DNA of 64,000 nt, taken from Takakia lepidozioides. Lineage: Eukaryota; Streptophyta; Takakiopsida; Takakiales; Takakiaceae. This document shows positions 24,470 through 36,619 of this stretch, piece after piece. The first letter of the stretch is position 1; each line of letters begins with the position of its first letter. The DNA lies in assembly GCA_030704615.1 (NCBI GenBank), contig CM060732.1, forward strand, positions 41,581,053 to 41,645,052, read 5' to 3'. The position numbers were made by a program, and so were the translations under genes. The notes below the pieces were generated by a model that was not told where the DNA came from, did not search any database, and worked only from the letters and a program-made list of their open reading frames with translations.

Positions 24470-27400
24470 ATGGCTGAAGTAGACGATGGGGAGTACGAGG
24501 TGAAGGATGAGGAACTCGTGGATTTTGAGGGGTCAGACTATGGATTCAATTCTGATGAGGAGGTGGAAGCAGAAGTGAATGATGCTCCCAACCACAATCG
24601 TTTTGAGAATGAGCGCATTGGTTCAGAAAGTAATATAGGGGAGGTAGAAGTCGGGGACGACAATGTTGACACAAGCAAACCCGTAGAGGTGGCGGTGTCG
24701 CAGTCGCAGTCGCAAAAGAGGGAGGGAGCAGAGAGTGGGGAAATTGAGGAGGAGAAAGATGAGAAAGATGACGGAGTCGTTGTTCAACCTGCACAGATAT
24801 CTGTAGCACCTAGACAGGGCGAGGGGGGAAGGGTAGGAGAGGCTAGACAAAGAAAGCACCATAAGGCAGACCTGGAGGATGGCGAACTTGACGACGCTGC
24901 CATGGTGCTGACCGATGTACCCTCTCATTTTCTTTCCCCTTTCCTCTCTCCCTCAATTCTTTGTCGCCCCCTCCGCTGCCCCGCGGATGTCACTCTTCGT
25001 TACAAGCATGCGGTCTGTTAACGTAGATCTTTGTGGATCTTTTGGCAGTATCATCCTCCCGTTTTCTATGCATGTAATAATCGAGACCACTAGATGCATT
25101 GGGACATTCACATTCTGGGAGCATGTAGACGTACACGGAAGCTTCTGGTCAGAGAGTTCTGCCCTTCTCTCGGGTGGGGTCCTACTCTGCATGTGATAAC
25201 TATACCCAGTAGAGGCATTGGAGCATTCACACTTTGGGAGCACTTTGGGAGGATTTAGACATGAAGGCTTCTGGTCACAGATTTCTACCTTTCTATGGGG
25301 TGGACTCCTTTTATGCATGTGCTGCACCACTGGAGGCATTGGGGGCAGTATTTAGACGTATACACAGTCTCTGGACAGAGAATTCCCTTCTTTTGGGTTG
25401 GGGTTCTTCTCCACTAGAGGCATTGGGGGCAGTTACACTCGGGGATCATTTAGACGTACATACAAACCTCTGATCAGAGAGTTCTGCCCTTCTTTTTGGG
25501 TGGGGTGCTTGGGTGACCTGGAGGATGGCGAGCTTGACGACGCTGCCATGGTGCTGATCGATGTACTTTTTTTTCTCAATTCTTTCCCTCCTTTCCTCTC
25601 TTCCACCTTTTCTTTGTCCTCCCCGGCTCCCTCCCTTTCCCTCCCTTTCCCCTCATTCGGATGTCACTCTCCGTTACAAGCATGTGGTCTAGTAACGTAG
25701 GTCTTCTTGCATCTCTTGGCAGTATCCTCCGCCCTTCTTTCTTTGATGTGATAATCCAGGCCACTAGAGACATTTGGGGTTTTCACATTCTGGGAGCACT
25801 AGATTTTACACAAGCATCTGGTCAGAGAGTTCTTCCCTTCTTTTTGGGGTGGGGTCCTGGGTGGTGAAGTTTGAAGTTTGCAGGATGCTGCAGTACAGAA
25901 CGTAGATAGAAGATGAATTCCTCTCCCACGTGGTCCTTATCTCTACTTCCTCTGGATGACAAGCATGCTGTTTAGTAATGCAGATCTTTGTTGATCTTTT
26001 TGGAAGTATCCTTCTTCCTTTCAATGCGTGTGAATAATTGAGACAACTAGAGGAATTTTGGGCCATTCACATACTGAGAGCATTTAGACTTAGACACAAG
26101 CCTCTGGTCAGAGAGTTCCCCTGTTCTTTTTGGGGGTGGGGTCCTGGGGTGGTGAAGTTTGATGTTTGCAGGATGCTGCAGCACAGAGAATGATAGATAG
26201 AAGATGAATTCCCCGCTCGGTTATAGCACTCACGTGTGGACGTTGGAAATGCGGGAAACAGCCCGAGGGTTCTGATCATGAAGCAGAGGGCAATGGCGGG
26301 GAGGATGACGAAGATGAAAATGAGCGCCGTGAGAGGAAAAGAAGAAAGGACCGGTTTGCTGCTGAGAGACATCTAGAAGATAAAGGAAGGAAAGGAAGGA
26401 AAGAGGCGGAGGAGCTGGCACTGGCAGCAAGCAGGCAATATGGAGGCCGAGGAAGGTAAATGGCATGTAATGACTAGTCTACTTCATTTCACATCTTTTG
26501 GATGTCTTGGCCCAAGGATCGTCGGGTATTCAGGATACTTATTGGAGGCATCATACACACCTGGTTGTCCCCTTCATCTTTAGCAACTTAATTTTCGTTT
26601 CTCAAAATCTAAAAATTCCTATTCATGCAGAACTCTTGAATGATGGGCGAGGTGAACTTATGTTTTGTTGCACCGTGTTTCTGCAGTGAGAGGCCAATGG
26701 GAGATCGTGGAAACATTGCCAGGGGTAAGTTAATCTTCTACATATTAAATGGTTAGTTACCAAGTGTTGAGAAGGCTGGAGGCATATCTGGGAATTTCAC
26801 CATTGGTGTTAAAAGTTGTTCATAGAGTTAGCTGTAAGCCCACCGTAGCTGCTGATTGTTTTGATATGTGTCTGAGACTTGCCAACTTCCCCTTGATCTG
26901 CAGTTGGCCGAGGCATGAGTGCAACTGGTTTAAATCGACCCAATATGGCACCAGGCATTATGGGACCTGGAAGACCACTTGTCCCCATTGACTTTGGTGG
27001 CCCACTTCCTCTTCGTCCTCTGGGGCAAGGGTTCGCTGTACCCATTGGAGCGATGTCTCCTGCTGGAAGACCAAACGTAAGTGTTTTTGTCTTTAGATAT
27101 TATCTCCTCCATGAAGTTCCGTGACTTCTGAATGTGATATTTAAGTGATTAATTGTTATATTCTATGCTTCAATCATGTAAAGAAAAACTTGCATGTCTA
27201 GAGTTTTGTTTGTGTTTTTGGAAGGTGAATTCATAGCTAAATATATACCAGTCATTTGAGTTGTGCAGCTTTTATGGAGCACTCCTGGTTCTTTTGTTTC
27301 CCATTGTACCTGTGTAATCGACAGATATGCATCTTAGCAACATCATCTTTGCTTATTATGGCGGCTGGGATGGTTATGGCAGATGCAGAATCATTTCAGA

Positions 27401-30326
27401 GAGGCTATGGCAGTACAGGAACACATGTTGCAGTCACACCAAATGATGCAATTTGCACATGGAAATGTCCCTGGCCCAGTCCGGCCTCCCATGGGCGCCC
27501 CTCCCATGCGTCCATTGATGGGTCTTGAATTTGTAGGGGTGCCAGGGGGTCCCCATGGCATCATGCATTTGCAGGGCCAAGGACCAGACTTGTCCTCACC
27601 GATGAACTTCTCACCATCCATGGATGGTTATGGGAGAAGCCCACGGCCTGCCTATGGTGCGGCGCGGGGAGCTGGAGGGGGCACCATGCTTAATCAGTTG
27701 ACCAACAGACTGGGTCCATCTCCTCGCGGTGGAGTTGGAAGGCAGCAGGGTTTGTGGGCTTCAGCCCCCATGGCTGTTGAAATGCAGCAACCGCAGATAG
27801 GTAGAGGGAGGGGGCAAGGGCGAGGTCAGGTGGTAGGCCCTATTTGGGGAGACCCTCAAGCACATTTGATCAATACCCAACTTGGGGTAATAGGACAAGG
27901 AATGTGTGTCAATGGAGGTTCAGGGTCGGGGCCTGGGCCCATGATAGGATTGGTGCCTAATAAGAGGCAGGGCTCGTTGGGCCCAGTACCGCAGGGTAAT
28001 CTGACAGCGAACAGAGATGGCATTTCTAACTTGAAGAGAATGGAATTACGTCGTAGTGAGATGGATGGTCTATGGAGAGTTGATAGAGGAGATCGTGGAG
28101 GTGGCACGAGCAATGGGATTGTTCCCCATGGCAGGGTGGAGGTTGGAGTTTGGTCTGCCAGTCCAGGGCCTTCCTTGGGCACCAAGCATGAGAGGGAAAA
28201 TGTGCGTGATCGTTGCCAGACTTACAGTAATTCCATTACAGGGCCCACGGTGCCCCTGGGCAATGGTGTGGGTCTCAATGCAGCAGCTGTTGGGAACCAT
28301 CTTATCCAGCTTGGTGGGCCAGTGCAAAAGAGCAGGTGCGTGGAGGGCCTCCAAACCTGAATTACCCTAACTTAGAAAGTGGAGCAACATGAACAAAGTT
28401 CGAAGCTTTACTTTGCAGCTCCAAGATGTTGGAATATGAGCATTAATGAGCTGATTTGACAGTCTGAAAATGTGATGTAAATGTTTCTAGCACCGAAGAG
28501 CTTTGGGGATGCCACTACTTAGCAGGGCAGATGAATATTGTCACCCACTCTCCGAGAGTGCGATTTTGTTGTGCCATGCTCGTTATCTGATTGGGGGCAG
28601 TGCTGGTGGCTTTTTGGTGCATCCCCTTTCTGCAGCTGCTGGTCCTATTGCTCAAAAGAGAACTGATTAGTGTAGGTTGATCAGTACTGGCACACTGTGT
28701 ATAAGTCCTGGCATCTTCATTCAGCAGATGGTTGTGATAGTTGCCCAAGGGCTCGCCCATAGCCACCTAGGTTTTAATAACGTTTGCAATATCCCGACCT
28801 CAATTGCATGGCTTGGCTCAACGACTATGAATTCGTGAGTGCACTTGATGGATTCATAGGGGACTTGTAGCTCGTATATCTGCATCAACCATTTTGTAAC
28901 AAAGTGGTTTAAGGTTAGAAAAGTAGCTTGAAACTTACAATATTAGAATATACTGATGACCTCCATTGAAGTGGCTGTATGATTCTGTAGAGTTCTGACA
29001 GTCAGTGGATTTCCGGAGAACACATCCATGTCGGTTGTTGTGGAAGCCTTTGAGAAGCAAGGAAAGATCACGGTATGTGATTCTTGTAAAACAAAAACCT
29101 CGGAGGGATCAAGTAGTTTTTTTTCTGTGTCACAACAACTATTCTTATCATATTTGATCTGCCTGGTGGAGTTATATATGTTGGCAGAATACAGGTCTGC
29201 CTTCTTGAAATTATATTCATTGGCCTGCAGTGCTGCAATCCACAATGGACAGATCCTAATGTGTACATTGTTCCTCACAAGCTCTTTCACATAGGATACA
29301 CGCTTTCAGCCATTATCCAAGTCTTTCAGGTGGTTGTTGGGATGAAGTCGGAGTTTTGGGATGCCTTCAAAGATGATGACCCACAGCTCATGTTTTAAGG
29401 ATCCATTCGGTTATTCATTCGTTCAGGGCTCCTGATTGTTAGTGTTGCAGTGAAATTTCATACCCTCTTAGAAAGCTGTGTTGTACTGATATATGATTAT
29501 CTTTTTGAAGGATATGCGCCACAATAGCAAGAATCATTACCAGTATGTCACTACGCACAAATGGTATGCAAACTGCTTACATGTGTTAAGTTGAGAAGAC
29601 TACTTCATGTTTATATGTTCCTGTTGCAGGATTTTAGGAAGGAGGAGAAAGGAGATGCTTTTACAATAACTTTTGCAAGCGTACCAGAGGCTATATCAGC
29701 AAAACGGAGTTTGCATAGGTAAGTGATGTGCATCTTGGCATGGAGTTGCTTGTCTAGCCCTCATCCAGCTGCCATTGGTAGATCAATCCATATTACTCAT
29801 GTGGATTATGCAAAACAGAGATATGATTCATAATCTTCATAACCAACCTTAACGGAGGATTGTCACTCTTTCCATTATCTGGGAGGCCATTTTTTCAGTG
29901 AAGCTGCAAATGTAACATTGCAAGCTTTCACCACCCCAAAAGCAGGCAACTTCGCCCTGCTGGGGTTGTGAATGTCTACTGTGTTACGTCTGCAGCTTTA
30001 TTCAAAAAGTGGATATTAATTCATGGAAAGAGTGATTGGAAGTCCAAGAATAATCTTTGTTTCTCATAATTTTCTTATGTTTAAAAAGTCTTCAAACATA
30101 CTTGGTCTTTGGTAGCTTCACATATGAAGTTTTCTGGTCTCATCTTCCGTGATCAATACTCAACAGATGCTGTTTCCATCTAGGAACAAGATGTATTGAC
30201 TTGGGACTTGTATCACTTTTTCTTCCAAGGCTGATTCCACTATTGTTCCCTCTCTATCTGGGCACATGCAGGTCCTTTCTGGCAGGCCAGCAAATTACTG
30301 TGGAGTATGCAGTCCAACGGTTTTAG
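24470..30326 (+). CDS. RRM protein with acidic N-terminus and Gly/Pro/Met-rich centre
   Basis: Proposed exons: 24470-24916, about 26227-26455, 26687-26724, 26904-27076, 27383-28335, 28991-29072, 29630-29718, 30272-30326; roughly 690 residues. From exon 2 onward every splice phase closes. The exon 1 to exon 2 junction does not, so a donor or a small exon there is wrong or missing. Exon 1 is strongly acidic and ends with DLEDGELDD. Exon 2 is charged (ENERRERKRRKDRF). The large exon is Gly/Pro/Met-rich. The last three exons build an RRM: RNP2-like VLTVSGFP, then ITDFRKEEKG, RNP1-like DAFTITFA, and a final strand ITVEYAVQRF. It is probably a nuclear RNA-binding or mRNA-processing protein; I do not recognise the orthologue. 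The first intron carries a tandem duplication described separately. Confidence 0.72.
24869..26215. repeat. Tandem duplications inside the first intron of the RRM gene
   Basis: The end of exon 1, coding DLEDGELDDAAMVL, occurs again almost unchanged at 25515-25570, 646 bp downstream. After each copy comes a pyrimidine-rich tract and a block with ACAAGCATG...AGTAACGTAG...GGCAGTATC (24997, 25672, and a weaker copy near 25958). A shorter unit with TCTGGTCAGAGAGTTCT and GGGTGGGGTCC recurs about six times (near 25140, 25260, 25370, 25470, 25820, 26100). A 65 bp unit at 25858-25925 repeats at 26147-26215. The array is degenerate, so it grew in several steps. Confidence 0.8.
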
Positions 30327-31829
30327 AAGCCTTCACATATGTTGGATTTGATGCCTAGCAAAGCCTTGGTGCATATGTGATTCAAAAGCCTAGCAAAGCC
30401 TGGGTCCCACCATTGTGTCTGTAGTTTGACATTTGTCATCTCTCATTCCCATCTCTGCATATGGAAGTGGTTAACCTGTAATAGGAACTACACTATGTCT
30501 TGTATAGTCTCAATTTCATTAGCTACATGTCTCAGGAATGGAGGACAAGATTATCGCATAGTGGCTGCCGTCAGTACCTCTCTGAAGGCTATTATGCCGA
30601 CAAGTGAACTGTAGGGAATAGAAATTTTGACACGTGGTTGGGGGTGGGGGTTGGGATTAAGAGCAGTGCATCCTCTTGGCTATTATAAAGAATTTTGCTG
30701 TTGGAAGATCTTGAGCTCTGCTTGATGTGCATGATAGGAAGAGATGCGATGAAGGCCACATGTATGTCAATTATGTACACAATTGTATAGTTCACCTTAA
30801 TCGGCAGATTCAGTTCAGGGATGCAATATATCTTAGATGAGACGATCCGGTAGAAGCAAACCTTCCCCGGGTGTCACCTCTCCTTTGCTCAAAACTACTT
30901 CCATGATGTGTCCGAGTCTCTATTATTGGACAAATGGAATTTTCAAGTTCATTATGGATGAAGGTAGATTCCACTATTCACAAAAAGAAGCCATATGTGA
31001 CTTTAGCTTGTTATGTGACATCTCAACCAAATTTGAAGAGACTAGAAAGGGAGAGATGAAATGAAATCGTCCTGTGGGAAGCTTATGGAATAAGAATCCC
31101 ATAAGAAGAAAGAAGCAAGGGAAGAGAGGGGGAGAGAGGTGGAGAGGGCAGTAGTATGGGTGTTGTTGCCCTCATGGGAGCTTCACCCAAGATCTTTCAA
31201 CAGCGTCTATAAGGTTCTAGAGAGAAAGCAAAAGAAAAGAACAATGTGATGGATTAGCACCTTTAGGAGTTAGCATGTCAAAGAGAAAGTCCAGCCAATG
31301 CAAGTATTTCCCACAAAGGAAACCCAAATGGTTTCAGAAAGAGAGAATCTCTTCCAAAATAAAGGCACGAGATAATAGATTACTAATTACTACCATATGA
31401 AAAGCAAATATCACCACACAAACATTTAGAGACCTTAAGCATAGCAGGACCCACCAGTCCACTGCAAGTAAGAATTTGCAATGATTTTACAAACAAACTT
31501 GGAGACCAAGACCAGAAGTCGGGAGAAAGGGACCGTGTACCAAATGAACAAGGATGTTTTGTCTTATGTTTGATATGAAGACCAAGTACTTACAACAATA
31601 TTTATGAATACCATGTTGTCATCATAAGAGAGAAAATAAGGAAGCAACCCAATGACAAACACTATATCCGGAAAACAACATAACTTGCTGTAAAAACTTT
31701 CATCATGCCAGCTTCAGTCACAACCCCTCCTCCACTACACTAAACTTATCAAACCTGTTGTCCAAACCAGCAAGTGATATCAACAACAGTCTATCAACAT
31801 CCCAGAAATCTTACTCTTCTCTCAGTTCT
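30327..31829. other. Intergenic region, no gene recognised
   Basis: This stretch follows the stop codon of the RRM gene. I see no frame with protein-like composition and no RNA gene. A purine-rich patch lies at about 31095-31150. Confidence 0.5.
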
Positions 31830-32115
31830 TTGTAGACGAGAAACACTGATAATTGGCCAACATCATGGGCTTGCTCTCACTGCATGTGCATATTACTAAT
31901 GTAGCTGTAACCATGAGGCCAGGGTAACTACAAAGTGCCACCGATGATTCGGCCAAGAGGATACCAACTCTCATATTCAAACGAGTTCCAGAACTCATAG
32001 AATCTTTCTTTGTCAAGATCTTGAGAGTCGTCCTGTAGTTGAATTGCTGTAGTTGAAGGGAAGTGCTGAGCAAACCCTACCAGACCGTGAGATCCTGGCT
32101 GTGCCGCAAGCAAGT
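31830..32115 (-). pseudogene. STT3-like oligosaccharyltransferase fragment, frameshifted
   Basis: On the minus strand, FNYRTT, then RFYEFWNSFEYESWYPLGRI with IGGTL, then YPGLMVTATLV lie in order but in alternating frames. This order matches the strongly conserved early luminal and membrane segment of STT3, the catalytic subunit of oligosaccharyltransferase (N-glycosylation in the ER). At least two frameshifts and a stop separate the pieces, and no other STT3 segment is visible nearby. It is a small relic of a gene located elsewhere, not a working gene. Confidence 0.68.
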
Positions 32116-33185
32116 GCAGGAGACTAAAGATGCATCATCACCTACAAAATAGAGTAAAAGTGATTCACTCTGAGAAAAAAGACGAAAGCAAATAAGACCC
32201 GGACACTAGCTGAAATCGATACATGCCAGACCTCTAGAAAGATATTTCAGTGATCTAGAAAGATCTAGAAAAAACTTTCACTGCTGCAAAGAGGCTGCCA
32301 AGGGCAAGAGAGGGACCGTAGTCGCTCTATCAGATCTTACATGATAATATAAGGGGGCCACCCTCCTGTCGAGGTTCATCTCAGAGGTCGGCCATCGCTT
32401 GCGCAACTTTCCTAAGCATCACATCTCCTGACGAGAGTAGGTTCTACTAGTCATCAACTCGTCATACACAATTCAATTCGATAAAGTTTAGAGAGGACGT
32501 TCACGAAGTCCACGAGAAATCTTTGGAAAATTCAACCCCCCGAGATATGCAGAGCAACCTCATCATGCATGGCCCAAAGCTGGAGAATATTCTCTGTAAT
32601 TCGTATTATTAATGGGATCTCGTTGGACGGAGGTTACGTTCATTTTCTCGAGAAGCGGGAATGCCGAAAATCTTGCCATCGAGGTCTCGGGGGCAGAGAG
32701 ACAGGAGAGAGACAGCGGCTATAAAAGCCACCAACTCCTCATCTCTCCTCATCTCTCTGGTCTTTGTAGGTCCTTATGGTATTCTGCTTGACGGACGTGG
32801 TTAGAGTTAGGTGGAATTGGACGGTAAGTTGGCATGCATCCCCTTGTGTGTGGTCCTGTCCTTTGATTACATTGATTTCCCTAGTTTTCCTTCCCTGGAT
32901 TTCCAGTCTCCTACCGCTTGGTGGTAGACTTGTGTATATGATCACTCTACCTTATGTAATATTCCATGTTTTTTGTGTTGTGTTGTGTTCCTGCAAGACA
33001 TTATTTCTCCCTATATACTCTAGTTGTGCGGCCTCTTTGAGAAGTCCAGATGTGCATGATCTGTAATCCTTGATTCTATACATAGAACAATAGATAGAAG
33101 TGTACAACCCTACGTCATGTCTACTTAGATGTTGCCAATTCAGCCAAAGCAGCATTGTAAGCGGAATCCTTTAGTGCTCATACTT
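32116..33185. other. Unassigned interval next to the copia LTR
   Basis: No gene is supported. CTATAAAAG at about 32719 looks like a TATA box, followed by pyrimidine-rich sequence. It could be part of an old LTR or promoter, but I found no partner repeat in the window. Confidence 0.4.
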
Positions 33186-33491
33186 TGTTAGAATTGAGCA
33201 AGAACATGAACAAGAACTAAAGTCTTAGACTAAAGCTAAAACTAAAGCTCTCTTCCCAACCATAGAAGCCACCATCGTATTCTTACACTTAGACTAGTGG
33301 CTTCACCCCGAGCTTGTACAAGAAGGTCTCTAGAAAGTCCTACTTGGTCACTTCCACTTCCACTATGGTGACCATCCACCTTCTAGCCATTCACCTTCCA
33401 AAGGTGAGTTAAACAAGATAGTCTCTTAGACTTCTAAACCTTTGGCCTTCAAGACTCCTAGTCTTCTAGATATGTTTAATTACTTCCAACA
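33186..33491 (-). repeat. 3' LTR of the copia element (306 bp)
   Basis: Read on the minus strand it starts TGTTGGAAG and ends TTCTAACA, giving near-perfect inverted termini. The polypurine tract GAGTGGGAG lies immediately upstream on that strand (plus 33492-33500). The stop codon of the RNase H frame is just beyond it. No second copy of this LTR was found in the window. Confidence 0.78.
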
Positions 33492-36341
33492 CTCCCACTC
33501 AATTAAACCATATCATTGCGCTACTTCGTTTGTCTTTGGAGAAGAGACACCAAGTAAGGTTCATGTGTTTTGTTTGTGGTAGACTCTTCGTCAAAACATC
33601 CGCAACCATATCTCCTGTAGCACAATAGATCATCTTGATCTCTCCCTTGGATACAACTTCCCGTATGTAGTGATGTTGCACTTCAATGTGCTTCGTCCTT
33701 GAATGATACTTCGGATTCTCACTTAGTGCAATCGCACTTTGATTGTCACAATAGAGAGTCGTAGGTAGTGATTGGAGATGATCCAAATCTCCAAGCAACT
33801 TCCGTAACCAAATAGCCTCCTTTGCTGCTTGTGTAATGGACATGTACTCAGCTTCTGTTGATGACAACGCTGTTGCAACTTGTCGTTTGCTAGACCAAGA
33901 TACAGCTCCACCTGCTAGGAGAAAACAATGGTCTGAAGTTGATTTTCTACTATGAACGTCTCATGCCCAGTCAGCATCAGCAAACCCCAACAAACTTGGA
34001 TCTTCCACTCTCTTGTAGAGTAGACCAGAGGTTGATGTTCCTCTTAGATATCGAAATATCCTCTTCACTGCTTTCCAATGGGTTTGTCCGGGATTTGAAA
34101 GAAATTGTGAGACCACTCTTACTGAATGTGCAATGTCTGGCCTAGTACAAACCATGCAATACATCAAACTGCCGACTGCGTTTTGATAAGGAATTTTTCT
34201 CATATCTTCTTGCTCTTCTTGAATCTTAGGTGCCATATCCTTCGTAAGTTTCAAACCAACATCGAGAAGAGTTGATGTTGGCTTACGCATCTCCAACTTA
34301 AACCTTTGTAGAATTGTCTCAATGTATTGTCGTTGATGCATAAATACTGTATGGTTCACTCGATCTCTGCTGATTTGAATACCAAGACAAAACCGAATTT
34401 CACCCATGTCAGTCATGGCAAACTCAGCACTCAACAGTGCTTTGGTTTCTGGCAACAACCTTTGATGATCGTTGGTGACAATGATTGTGTCATCCACATA
34501 TAGAGCTATGACCACAAATTGTTCTCCCATCTTTTTCACATAGATGTTTGTGTCAGCAATGCTTTGCTCAAATCTTGCCTTTAAGAGGTAAGCATCGATC
34601 CTAGCATACCAAGTTCGAGGACTTTGTTTGAGTCCATACAAACTCTTTTGCAGCTTACACACAATATCACTTGCTCCTTGTACAAACCCTTCAGGTTGTC
34701 TCATGTAGAACTCTTCTTGTAGTTCTCCATTCAGAAATGTCGTCTTAACATCCATTTGATGAACTTCGTGATCATGTTGAGCTGCAAAAGCTAACAACAC
34801 TCTGATAGAAGAAATCTTCACCACTGGTGAGAAGGTTTCATTGTAATCCACTCCTTCAATTTGTGCATAGCCTTTAGCTACAAGACGAGCTTTGTACTGG
34901 TAAATGGATCCATCAGCTTTGTACTTCAACTTGAAGATCCACTTGCAACCAATGGCTCTTCGTCCTGCAGGCAACCTAGTGAGTGTCCATGCTTTGTTTT
35001 GCATCAATGAATCCAACTCTGAGTTGATTGCTTCTTCCCATTATAGTTTGTCTGGAGAGCGCATCGCTTCCTCATATGTAGCAGGCTCAACCACTTGTGA
35101 TGCTTCTTCCATAGCTTCAATGGCACTCATAGATGTAATCAGCCTACTAGGAGCTTTTCTTTCCCGCTGAGATCTCCTTAGAATTGGCACATCTTCAACT
35201 TCATCTCTAGAGTCCATATCAACAAGTGGTTCACCAACTTTGACTCCTTGATCAACTCCATCAAGTTGAACACCTCCATCATTTGCTTCAGTCATCTCTT
35301 GTATTGGCTCCTCATAAGACTCATCTTGGAAATGGTGTAATGGCTCTAAGCTCATTCCCATGTCATCTTCTCACACTACCAAAGAGGGTATGAAGCCCAT
35401 CAAACACTACGTCCCTACTGTGTTTGACAGCCTTAGTTGTCTTATTGAACAACTTATATCCCTTCACACCTTCTGTGTAGCCAATGAAGATGCATCCTTC
35501 TGATGTGGAGTCAAGTTTCCTTCGCTTCTGAGTATGGATATGGACATATGCACGACATCCAAAAATCCTACAATGAGCCACACTAGGCTTCTAACCACTC
35601 CATACCTTTTCTGGTGTTTTTCCCAACACTGATTTGGTAGGTATTCTGTTGTGAAGATATGATGCAGTGCCAACAGCTTCTGCCCAAAAATGATTTGAAA
35701 GATTCACTTCTTTCAATATACTCCTTACAGATTCTTGTAGTGATCTATTCATCCGCTCAGCTACACCATTCTGCTCAGGTGTATATGGAACAGTGAGTTG
35801 TCGAGCTATTCCATTCTCTTGACAAAACTGATTGAAAGCCTTTGAGATGTACTCACCACCATTGTCAGATCTCAAAAATCTTAAGAGGCTTTCCAGTTTG
35901 TTTTTCTGCAAGTACTTTGAACTCCTTGAATTTCTCTAGCACTTGATTTTTCTGCCTTAGGAAATTTACCACAACCCTCCTTGACAAGTCATCAATGAAT
36001 GTCACAAAGTACCTTGCTACTCCAAGTGATGTGGTTTGCATTGGCCCGCACACATCAGAATGTACAATCTCCAATATACTTGTGGCTCTTCGTCCACCAT
36101 CCTTAGGAAATTGACCTCGATATTGCTTCCCTTCATAGCAACCTTTGCATAGACGCATGTCGCTCATCTCCTTCAATGGTAGTCCTTCCACAAGATGGCT
36201 TGAGAGTTGCATCTGTCTCAACTTCTTAATGCTCACATGACCTAACCTTCTATGCCACAACTTTGTTTCTGACATGACAGGTGTAGATCCCAACTGTGGT
36301 GAAAATATGGTAAGAGCACTAGAGACATGATGTTGTATCAC
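33492..36341 (-). mobile_element. Ty1/copia retrotransposon pol, 5'-truncated and decayed
   Basis: Reading from 36341 downwards on the minus strand, the domains run in copia order. A GAG-pre-integrase motif LWHRRLGHVSIKKL lies near 36250. Integrase core pieces are HSDVCGPMQTTSLG (about 36050), SDNGGEY (about 35860) and NGVAERMNR (about 35760). Reverse transcriptase has GCKWIFKLKYKADG and LYVDDTIIV (about 34490). RNase H has SSTEAEYMS and ends near 33499. The frame is broken by several stops and shifts (for example near 35040, 35362, 35585 and 33960), so it is not autonomous. Gag and protease are missing because the element stops where the gypsy LTR begins. No 5' LTR is visible. Confidence 0.9.
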
Positions 36342-36619
36342 TGTGTAGAGAGATCTGAGTGAAGCTGTGGAATGAATGGATGAGTTGATGGAATCCGATA
36401 GATTGCTGAAGCAAATTGATACGTAAATACCAACAGTAAGGTAACTAGCTAACATGAATGCGAGAAGGAAAACAAATAGGAAACATCCCTATGATACACT
36501 AGCTGTAGGTCATGACTGATTGTTCTGAGCGGGCTGAGTGCTTAGAGATTTCCAACTCTTCTATCTTGGAGTTCCCGCCTCGGATAACGAAGGGATGGGT
36601 GAGTAAAAGCCGCGCGACA
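36342..36619 (+). repeat. 5' LTR remnant (last 278 bp)
   Basis: Starting TGTGTAGAGAG and ending GCGACA, this matches 48644-48921 with four transitions. The matching 3' copy lies inside a longer LTR that begins right after a polypurine tract at 47834. The 5' copy has therefore lost about 810 bp, and copia sequence abuts the break. Confidence 0.85.
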
